Shown here: positions 45,201 through 53,811 of the stretch, one piece after another
Layout: each line of letters starts with the position of its first letter
How positions within the stretch are numbered: the first letter of the stretch is position 1
Origin: Curvularia sp. ZM96
Lineage: Eukaryota; Ascomycota; Dothideomycetes; Pleosporales; Pleosporaceae
Assembly: GCA_022457065.1 (NCBI GenBank)
Contig: JAJGBQ010000001.1
Location: 3,844,001 to 3,908,000 of the forward strand
DNA length: 64,000 bases
Direction: 5' to 3'
Translations under genes and position numbers: made by a program
The notes under the pieces: model-generated
What the model saw: only the letters and a program-made list of their open reading frames with translations
Told to the model about the DNA's origin: nothing
Databases searched by the model: none

Positions 45201-46112
45201 CTATAATGGCGCGTTTTCGCCCAGCTTGTGGAATGAGTCTTTCAATAGCCTCTTTCCAGGTGACTACTTCTGCGTCCGCTCTGAGTGCAATGTGGTGAGA
45301 AAAGATTTGTTTTAAATTCTCTAGAATCTGCATCGATCGAGCGACGCCAGCTTCAAGAATATCAGGATCTTTCAGGTCGATGACACGTCGAATTTGTCGG
45401 TCGAGAGGGACAAGGTCTTCTTCAGCACCATTTTTTGGAGACAATCTGGGGATGCCGTTGAGGTCGAAAGTAGTCGCCACCTTCGTAGTTGGATCATCCA
45501 AATGCGGAGAAGGTGAAGGCGGCCCTTCTTCCTTGACATGGGCTTGCTTCGCACTCGATACAGTGTTGTCAGAACAATTTCCGGTCGCAGTAGATGCGGA
45601 CACGCTATTATGTCGGTCACTTGTTTGGCTTACTTCCGCGTCTGACGGTTCTCTGAATGGTGATGCAGACGGTGATGCAGATGGTGAAGGCTGCGCCTCG
45701 ACTCGCATAGGGTCTACAGCCACAAAAACGGTAAAACCATCCTCTGAATCAGCGAAGCTCTTGATGATATCATCGTCGCTGACGAGTTGGTCCTTGTAGT
45801 ATAGCTGTATATACGGTATGTCAAAGCACTCCTCGTACAATTCACGGGCTATTTGGCCTGCTGACTTCTGCATTCTGGTCAGCGTACAGAACGGTGAGTA
45901 TATGAAGTGCAACAGGCATTAAAAGCTTGTGCAGTATTTGAGAAGGATGTTGTACTCACCTCATCGCGCTTCATCCAGCAGAAATCTCCTTTTTCCAGCT
46001 TGTCATGCATAGACTTCCGGTGGTCGAGTATGCCAACCAAATAACGATTGGGATCAAGTCTCTGCTCAGGTGCCAAGCTTCTTGCGCACTGCACGAAGTT
46101 GTCCCAATCCAT
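42250..46112 (-). CDS. Large dynamin-like GTPase (fungal SLIP-GC-like)
   Basis: Exon 1 (45960-46112) and exon 2 (42250-45867) flank a 92 bp intron and give 1256 residues. The N-terminal exon (KGDFCWMKRDE) joins in phase to KSAGQIARELYEECFD; this order recurs in related fungal proteins. The G domain starts with the P-loop GNTGAGKSS at about residue 277, has a Thr-containing switch I, DLPGVHDSNAARAAV as G3, and SKTDD in the G4 position. Coiled-coil-prone segments follow at about residues 560-740 (long Glu/Arg/Gln runs), and the C-terminal third is helical. An acidic nuclear-localisation-like patch (RPNKRKKASADDKSQKKRQ) supports nuclear location. The closest named family is vertebrate nuclear GTPase SLIP-GC. 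The fungal role is unknown. Confidence 0.8.
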
Positions 46113-46621
46113 CGTGATGTGATGATCGACTGGTGGTCGAGATGCCTGTAGTTCTCGGGTTGAGTCGAAGAGATTGGAGTGACGGGTCTTAGAGGGATAG
46201 CTCATACTACATTAGCCTACTTGCGGGGAGAGTGAACATAGATCCCTCGAGCAAGAGTGGCAAACAGCAAACAAACACCGTCGCGTAGTAACTATGGGGC
46301 AGCAAAGACGCGCTGTGTACGCGATAGCACGTGGCACGCAGCGAGGTCGGGTGGCCGCTTTAGTCCTATTTTGGCGACTGCCTTGTCGAGGTTATTGTAT
46401 GCCAAAGTCTCACATTGTCGTTCTCACTTCACTCATGATGCAATCATGCCTCGTGCTATACAAACGCCCAAGCCACAGCCACAGCCACAGTAGGTGCCTA
46501 GTCTGCATCGTAGAGCACGAGACCTACATATGCTGCATATTCACGATCGCCAAGTACGCTAGGTTACTGTCGTGTTCTTTAGTGAGTTAGTGATGATGAC
46601 TACCAACGTCCGTCCCTGGGT
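46113..46621. other. Upstream region of the GTPase gene
   Basis: About 0.5 kb between the GTPase start codon and the left inverted repeat. It should hold the GTPase promoter. No gene is supported. Confidence 0.4.
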
Positions 46622-46780
46622 AGCGGGACACCCTGCGTGACGAGACGCGACAGACACTCCCCAACATAACAAACTTGATAATAGGTTAGAAGAATAGATA
46701 CTCTTAGATAGCAGTCTTAAGCTATACACTCTATTCTCTCTAGATGTCTACTAGAAATAAGTTCTACTTACTATACAATA
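46622..46780 (+). repeat. Left terminal inverted repeat
   Basis: AT-rich except for its GC-rich outermost 17 bases. It aligns with the reverse complement of 49750-49911; the inner limit is approximate. Confidence 0.6.
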
Positions 46781-47403
46781 TAACAACTTACCATCAGCGT
46801 TACGTGACTATCGTCCCACCCCCGGCGTCCGTGTACCTTCTCGAGCGCATCGCAACCGATAAACATACCAAGTAGTAGGCAAATGTCGCTTCTAGAAGAA
46901 CGCCGTCGTTGCAAGGGTGTGCAAAGGTGGGAAGGGGATGTATATCTTGGGGATACAGCTATCGTACGGTCATAAATCGAATGGCTCCTTGCATAGCACT
47001 GCAATCATTAGGGCGGTGGAAAGGTACTTCAGTTTGATCTCTGAGGTGATGAGGAGTTCGGATCGTCGATGATCATGAGTGCTGGGTAAGGGCAGAGCAG
47101 AGATGTATAGAGACTAACAGGCTAGGAGAATAAGAGCTATAAAGTAGATGCGTATTATGCTTGTCTACAAAAAAGTGCGCTGCGGGCAACCCAAGGGCCC
47201 GGAAGGAAATGTGTCCCGTTACACCATGCGTCACAGCACGCTTGGATCGACATTATGTGGCAGGATACTAAACATCGATAAGGTGCTCCGCAGAGGCAAA
47301 GTAAACATATAATGGGGCAATCGCGTAGCAACTTCCCATATGGTAGATCTGTAACAGGAATGAGACGCTCTAATTTATTTCTCTTAGCAACAGATCCAAC
47401 AAA

Positions 47404-49150
47404 TCAGCTTTCTCTGAGTTCAGCGCCGCCTTGCGCTGTATTGTTCCCTGACTTTGGATAAACCTCGTCATTTCCTAGATGAGTACCTGCTCTTTCATCA
47501 TTGGATGATTCTGGGGCATCCGCTAATTGGCTGCTGGCCGTAAGAGAGAACATAGGCAGCGAAGCCGGTGTCTGTCTCATTTGACTGCTACTTGAGCCCG
47601 GGAATCCTTGATCTGCATCCGCGACCGCAAGTATGTTCTTTTCAAAACTCCGGCGATCGCGAAGCTTTTCTTTCTTTGGTAACGGTACTGGAGGAGCTCT
47701 CTTTTTCATCTTAGCATTCTCAATGGACTCAGTAAAATCCTTTGGAGCAAGATTTTCTTCAGGATATCCAAAAGCCTGCACCATGGAGTCGTGGCGTATC
47801 AATGAGCTTGCAAATGGATTTGCCGTTGGAGAGTTCCGTTCAGCAGCGACGCGCCTTAATGTCTCATCCATGTGCCCTGTCCCGGTATAGATCCCCTCTT
47901 CTAAATCATCCACGGATCTGTTTGCACTAGAGTCTCGCGCAGCTAGCCCAGATCCATCATCTCTGGTCTTCGGCGTCGGTTTGTGGATGTTATGTGCATC
48001 GATACTGTTGGAAGTTCTGTCAGCTTCAAAATCACTGAGGGCATTGTCCGGTGGATACCCACACAAGCTTGGATCTTATCAAATGAGGTTTCAGTAGTCC
48101 TGTGGATCTTCCCAGTCCGGTGCCTGCAAGGGCCCAGTTGAACGCGTGGTGAAATTCACAACCATCACCAAGTGCTGCATAAAACTGACTTGCAAAGTCA
48201 ATGGCAGCTTCGTCCCCCACTAAACCCTCCATTGCGACCACGTCTCCAACTACATTCGCGATACAATCTGCCTGCTCTTTAGTGTAACATGCATTCAAGA
48301 CCACCCCTTTTAATCCACCCTCGCATGCGAGGGCAAGAAGTCCAGCAAGCTTTTCTGGTTCAATAAGAACCGCATTTCCATTAGCATCTTCAAAACATAA
48401 GCCTGTTTTTGAACCATGACCACTGAAGTGGACAAAGGTGGGACGGTATCGTCGAAGGCCAGATGCAAGGTCTCCAGGCCGGCAGCTGGGTAAAGTTTTA
48501 AACTTGAAGCTTTGATTGTAGTCTGCTGATCGCAAGGCTTCTTGAAGGGCACGCTCTTCTGTCGTAAGCCGAAGACGATCTTGATCTTGTGGATCTGCTG
48601 AAACCAGAAGAATTGTCATGTGTGCTTGAAGCTGTCGCAGTAATCGACGGGCACTTTCTAGAGTAGTACACCGTGAGAGATGGATAAAAAGCGCATCAAC
48701 CTGTACATTGACATCATCACAACGGTATGTGAGAGCTTCTAGCCTAGAATAGGCTACTCCAAGGAAATAATCATCCAAGATTCCACCAACCAGATGACGT
48801 GCGACTAGAGAGTACACAGCGGTTCCGATAAGGACGTATGGGAGTTGAGCTGCCAGAGGGTGGCGGCCAAACTGCTCGAACAGGTCTTGCGTAAGCCAAA
48901 CGAGGCGATCTGCGTCCGTAGTATCTGGGATTTCGTATTGAATGTGCCGTCTTTTCAGCTCGTGATTCAGATCCTTGAGAGCTGTCTCGCGTTTGTTGCT
49001 GATACTCGTAGTTTCCGTGTCTCTGTCTGCAACCGGTCTTATGGCCATTGACATAACCTCGTAGAGTCCTAAGTTATACCCGAAAGAAAGTGCCCAGCCA
49101 TTTTCTTGTTCAGTGTATTTCAGATTACCCAGGACGCCAGGTTGTGCCAT
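47404..49150 (-). CDS. CHAT-domain (caspase-like) protease
   Basis: Exon 1 is 48063-49150, then a probable 58 bp intron 48005-48062 (donor GTGGGT, branch GCTGAC, acceptor ACAG), and exon 2 47404-48004; the product has 562 residues. If unspliced, the first frame stops at 48032 after 372 residues with the domain intact. The CHAT domain covers about residues 178-360: ILLVSADPQDQDRLRLTTEE, then HFSGHG with His245 and VLNACYT with Cys288. These are the His-Cys dyad of the caspase/separase clan. The N-terminal 175 residues are helical and unrecognised. Exon 2 encodes a disordered, charged tail with a Pro-rich APPVPLPKKEK motif. CHAT proteases act in programmed death and immunity in other lineages. 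The gene lies inside a TIR-bounded segment. Confidence 0.75.
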
Positions 49151-49236
49151 TGCTGAAGAGATTCTGATTGTTGGTTGAGTGAGATATTGAATTGCGAATG
49201 TGTTTTAGGAAAAGTTAAGGTAGAGGCCAAAACAGG

Positions 49237-49395
49237 CTCTGTATCGGAGACATATCTTAACATGTTAAAGAAGAGCTGAATCAAACTCAAGAATAGTGGC
49301 GTATTCTGCCTAGCTGTTCAGCTTCCGCCACTATTCTTGGAGTTTGATTCAGCTCTTCTCTAACATATTAAGATATGTCTCCGATAGGTACAGAG
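49237..49395. repeat. 159 bp foldback (long inverted repeat)
   Basis: Two arms of about 65 bp separated by a loop of about 25 bp. The left arm starts CTCTGTATCGGAGACATATC and ends near ACTATTCTTG-complementary sequence. The right arm is its near-perfect reverse complement, with a few mismatches and small indels. It starts 87 bp upstream of the CHAT start codon and lies inside the larger element. It resembles a foldback MITE or a regulatory hairpin. Confidence 0.85.
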
Positions 49396-49749
49396 TCGTG
49401 ACGATCCTTCTAGAATAGGATTAGTCGCTGCTATCCAGAAGCCTCTATAATTTGAATGCATGATTCAATAATCTCACTAACGCTAAAGATTCGTGAGGGT
49501 TGCCAGGTTTTATCGTGCTAGGCAATCTGTATGGACGCCGTCAGGTCAGCTGCGCATGCTCAGCCTCACAGCCACCCAGCCACAGATGTAGCGTTAGCAG
49601 CGAAAGATAACAGCTGAACTACTTTATAGGTCTTCCTTATTGTCACGTGACTTGGATATAAGACCAAGAGGAGAGCCCTCGGGCCTATAGGGCTAAGGAC
49701 CTTCATAGTAAATAAGTCGTATCCGATCCTTAGGATGAAACCGAAGTAT

Positions 49750-49911
49750 TCATCTAAATACCACTCTAATATTTCTTACTTCTACCTGCCAAACCTCTCA
49801 TACTTTATAGCTTAGCACTACTATTCTAAGAATATCTATACCTGTAACCTATCGTAGAGATTGTTATATCTAGAAGTTTCTGTGGCGTCCTATTACGCAG
49901 GGTGTCCCGCT
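49750..49911 (-). repeat. Right terminal inverted repeat
   Basis: Reverse-complement partner of the left repeat; its outer 17 bases match exactly. The adjoining region from about 49640 inward is AT-rich and carries no gene. Confidence 0.6.
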
Positions 49912-50235
49912 TGTATGTCCGGCATTATTCATGCTTGGGCCATAGAGTATTGGCAAGGTACGGGTTCCGTGACAAAGCAAAGTACACGTGTGCATGCGCT
50001 TCGCATCCCACGGATTCTGAGTGCACTGTTAAAATCGCGAGCACACTGTACAGTTTTACTTTGTTGCGATGTATGCATTGTACATCCCGCTATTGGTGAC
50101 ATGTCTCTTCTTTTCGAGCATTGTCTTATGCTGTTACTGTTAAAAGTCAACAATGGCCTTGTCCGCTGTATGTATACCATGCGGAAGTTTCTCAGTGAAA
50201 ATGGGCAAATCTCAGTTCCGTGACCGATAGTAGCA

Positions 50236-51603
50236 ATGAATTCGATACCACGACAGAAGCCGACGGCCTCAGGGGCCAAATCCGGGATCAACGGACTCAT
50301 CGCAGCATGCAACAAAAACGATCGTTTCAAACTTCTAGAAGATGACAGCGTCCTCCCAGGAAACTTGGATAACCCTATTCACAATATATTTTCCACATTG
50401 GATTGCCAAGGGCCAATGCAGCAAGTGCTGCAATTAGCTTCGCATTTCCTTGCCCACGATACCCTTCTTTCCTTCTTCGTACCCTTGCTGTACGGCAGAG
50501 AATTGACAGGCGTCATCGATGGCACATTCAAAACCTATCTTTCCAATCCTTTGAATGGCGTATCTACGGAGAAACACCAAGCATATCTGTCTGGTGTACG
50601 TAGTACCCTGGAAGGTCTCAGCCATAACCTCTCCTTTCAATTTCAAGAAGCTGAAAAGCGCGTATATGCTCGCACTTTGCTTGAAGTTAGACCTTCAGTT
50701 GAATACACTTCAAATAGGTATTCAAGTAGGATCGAGTTAGCGGACTTTCTTCAAAAATACTATACTAGCGGTAAGTACGCTGCAGCGTCTCACTGCGCGC
50801 AGTTTCGACACGATTTCATCTTTGCGACTACGCTTGTGCACGAAATCGTCCATGCTGTTAGTGTGGTACGACGGGGTGACCTAAACGAGCCATTCGTCCG
50901 GGCAGATTGCCCAGAGAGTGAATGGGGCTATAGCTGGGAGAACTTCATGTTTGGTTGCATCATCAACCCGCAAGATAAGACGGGGCTTGGAACTAACCTC
51001 TTGGTGCGCAAACCTTGGGCGGATACTGTCCTGGTCGATGAGGCTGGAGGCAAAGAATATTCAGATGTGCCCATGTCTTACATTGCGCAATGGTTTCGCA
51101 AAGAAACATGGGACATTATATGTGAGCAAGGACCAACTGTCATTGCTCCTCCTATTGCACATTTCAAAATTCAGTCATCAAACAAGCTCGAAGCCTGGGT
51201 GGTACAGAGTGATCATCCAGACATCAAGAAGGACTTGAAAGAACTGTATTCAAAATGGAAGGAGAACGCAAAGGAGCTTGAGAGGGCATCAAGTTGTTTA
51301 ATACCGCTAAAACGTCGCGGGCGGGCAAAGATCATATGGAAGGCCGTGACTACCGAGCAACTCCAGAGGAACAACGTACCTATACCAGCACGTGTGACGC
51401 GAAGCCTATGGAATTTTCCATCTTGCTTCCAATACGGCCTACAAAGTCAATTGGCAGGCTGCAAACATCCACAGACGGTACACTTATGCAACAAAGGAGA
51501 TAATAAGATTGGGTGTACTTCTTCCGCTGTTCATATGTCGCAAAAGCGACGTGCAAGCTATTTGGAAGAACATGATCAGATCAGAAAACTTAGAAAGCTA
51601 TAA
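50236..51603 (+). CDS. HExxH metalloprotease-like protein of unknown family
   Basis: Single-exon gene of 455 residues from the ATG at 50236. At residues 198-208 the sequence TTLVHEIVHAV carries a zincin HExxH motif (His202, Glu203, His206) within a hydrophobic helix. About 20-30 residues later comes PESEWGYSWENFMFG, which supplies acidic residues in the right range for a third zinc ligand. This suggests a gluzincin-like fold. The N-terminal 190 residues and the C-terminal 200 residues show no domain that I know. There is no signal peptide, so an intracellular protease is expected. Similar HExxH-plus-WE proteins occur as uncharacterised fungal families. The neighbours are a CHAT protease, a SLIP-GC-like GTPase and a RING protein. 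Confidence 0.6.
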   Translation: MNSIPRQKPTASGAKSGINGLIAACNKNDRFKLLEDDSVLPGNLDNPIHNIFSTLDCQGPMQQVLQLASHFLAHDTLLSFFVPLLYGRELTGVIDGTFKTYLSNPLNGVSTEKHQAYLSGVRSTLEGLSHNLSFQFQEAEKRVYARTLLEVRPSVEYTSNRYSSRIELADFLQKYYTSGKYAAASHCAQFRHDFIFATTLVHEIVHAVSVVRRGDLNEPFVRADCPESEWGYSWENFMFGCIINPQDKTGLGTNLLVRKPWADTVLVDEAGGKEYSDVPMSYIAQWFRKETWDIICEQGPTVIAPPIAHFKIQSSNKLEAWVVQSDHPDIKKDLKELYSKWKENAKELERASSCLIPLKRRGRAKIIWKAVTTEQLQRNNVPIPARVTRSLWNFPSCFQYGLQSQLAGCKHPQTVHLCNKGDNKIGCTSSAVHMSQKRRASYLEEHDQIRKLRKL

Positions 51604-51990
51604 TTCAGAGTGTTAGTATATGAATATACAAAGCAATTTTTTCCTTCTAGTTCTACAATCTTGTTCCATGTGACACCTGTCTCACTTTGTTTATTTGGCC
51701 ACTATGAAAATCTCTTGGTATCAGATGGCTACGCACATCCATAGCTGGTGTACAACAACCAAACTCTTAAGTATACGATAGATAGATCCATATACAGCTG
51801 TGTTGCAATAACGCGGCGAGCTGAAGAATATTGTCTCAAAAACTGACATCAGCAAATACTTTGGTCACAGCTAGAGACTCAAAATTGTCCCATTTCGCTA
51901 GTATCAACTGCTATAATATGTGGAAATAATCTGGCGTCATTCCTAGATTTCATCTCTCAAAACTCTCCCTTCATCACAATCTTCTAATTC
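51604..51990. other. Intergenic region
   Basis: 387 bp between two plus-strand genes, AT-rich. No feature recognised. Confidence 0.4.
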
Positions 51991-52730
51991 ATGATGTCAT
52001 CCAAATCCAAACTACCTTCTCGGAAAGCCCTTGTCGAAAGCTTGATCTCCATCGCGCCATCCCCAGCCGGATATTCCTGCTCAATATGTAAAGAAGAATA
52101 CAATGAAAGACACTCACCCACCTATCTTCCATCGTGCGGGCATGTCTTCGGAATATCATGCCTGCTGTCCTGGTTGAAGGAGGGAGCAAACATATTGCCT
52201 TTGAATCGAAAACAGCTATTCGCTCCATCGGCAGATGGAGAGGAGATGATAGTCAGACCTTCAACTCCGATTGGCAAAGTGCGGGACTGGCGCAATGGGG
52301 TTTCACCTAGCAGCAGCGGAGACGAGCGTTTGCACCAAGACGCCCAAGCGTGGCCTTCATACTGTACTCCAGCGGCGAGATCATCGCCATCGATGGTTAC
52401 GTAACTCCTAATGGCTGTCGCCATCTAGTCCAGGGTCTCTGGTATCACACTGGCCTCCTGTTTGACCAGTTGCGGCCTCACCATGGCGTACCTGGTCCTC
52501 TGTCGGTGGAAGAAGACAACATCTACAGTTCCATCCTTGACGCAGTGCCTCGAGACATTCATATTCAGAGAGCGGCATGGCCGCTCTTGTCATATATTGT
52601 GAGAATGATGTTGACTTGCTACTCGACGGCGCGAGCAGAGGGTTCTGAGGCGACAATGTCGACCGAGGATGCCGTGAGCTGGGCAACAGAGATTTGGGCC
52701 CTCTGCAGACCTGGAAATATGCGGGAATGA
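51991..52730 (+). CDS. RING-finger-like protein with degenerate zinc site
   Basis: Proposed exons are 51991-52251 and 52311-52730, with a 59 bp intron (donor GTCAGA, acceptor CTAG) that joins two frames in phase for 226 residues. The intron lacks a clear branch site, so a frameshift is the alternative. The RING starts at CSICKEEY and continues with LPSCGHVFGISCLLSWLKEG. Where CPLC is expected, the sequence reads ILPLNRKQLF, so the last Cys pair is missing. The C-terminal part (SSGEIIAIDGYVTPNGC, GLWYHTGLLFDQL) resembles the tail of fungal RING proteins of this group. Without the second zinc site, ubiquitin-ligase activity is doubtful. Confidence 0.55.
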
Positions 52731-53811
52731 CGGGAGACGCATGCAAATTACCATTTCAGCACATATATACATTTGCCTCCAAACGTGTTCGTAGTTACAA
52801 TGATATTTACTTTTTTTCGAATGCAAATAGTGGAAAATCATTGATGCCATGGCTCCTGACTCCTTGCCCACATCTGCCGTGGTGCTCATATCATCATGTG
52901 TAAATCGCTCATGCCGGCATTATGGAAATTTCATGGGGTTCATACAAGAAAGTTGGTCTCGTTGCAGATAGGCCTGGAGGGGTGTGGTACCCAGAAGACC
53001 TAGGTCTAAAGTATTATGCCAGACGCTATTGTGCATTGGTTTCATGCGAGCTGTGCTTGTTGCAGTGTGTCCTGGGCTCGTAACTGCTTTTAACATAGGT
53101 CAAAAATCGCTTGTTTTTGTCTCCATTCTAGATCAACAACCAGGCTTCAGCTTAATCAAACTGCTTACCCGGTAATTTGTATACGCAAGTGGTCAGTCGC
53201 GGCATACCTCCGGCTCTCCAACCGCCCCCACATCTCAATTGAAACGCTCGGGCCATGTGTAAGTTTTGGCTTTAGTTTTCAGCAGCTTTTGAAGACGTCT
53301 GGATAGTTCGGAATTCACAAACTTATCCTATAATCGCTGAGTCTCGAGTGGCAAGTGCGTTGTCACATGATGACGTTGTAGCCGTGCTGAAGTGTCCTAG
53401 AAAGCTACGGAATTTCTGGAACGAGGCGCGAGCTAACCCTGATCAGTCTTTCACCCCCCACATTTCGATCAATACACCCAGGCGAATAAAACCTTTTGAC
53501 AAACGTCAATAGAGTATTTCACTCACCTCTTGAGTGAATAGCTTCGGTCGCACATACTTTCTAACAGTTTGTGTTGTGTTGGCGTTCCAAGTGCCGTCCA
53601 CTTGGCCACAGTCCCGGTCAAAAATCCTCACCGCCGACGCTTTCTGGTTACGCAACAAGAGCAACGCCTGAATACTTTCACACCTTTACTTATCAAAAGT
53701 TGCATAACACAATCATCTTCTCCATCCAGTACATTGACGTGTGCTTTTTACAAGCAGCACCCGCTCACAGTGCCAATTCAAACACACCAGTTTGAACTGG
53801 CTTCCGCGACC
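52731..53811. other. Intergenic region, no gene seen
   Basis: 1.08 kb between the RING gene and the six-exon gene. The pyrimidine-rich last 250 bp fit a promoter and 5' UTR. A longer in-frame opening upstream of 53812 lacks an earlier ATG with a coding-like start. Confidence 0.4.

Larger units (their letters stand above)
46622..49911. mobile_element. Putative 3.3 kb element with long diverged terminal inverted repeats
   Basis: The left end (46622 inward) and the reverse complement of the right end (49911 inward) both begin AGCGGGACACCCTGCGT. They remain alignable for about 110-150 bp, including ATAGGTTA, ATAGATA-TCTTAGA and TAAGCTATA blocks. Most differences are transitions, in AT-rich sequence, as expected after repeat-induced point mutation. 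No target-site duplication is obvious, and no transposase frame was found. Between the repeats lie one CHAT-domain gene and a 159 bp foldback. It could be a non-autonomous DNA transposon with a captured gene, or two related small elements in opposite orientation. Confidence 0.55.

Noticed and set aside
46622..49911. Autonomous Tc1/mariner or hAT transposon
   Set aside because: No DDE transposase frame or hAT-type domain lies between the repeats, and no TA or 8 bp target duplication is clear.
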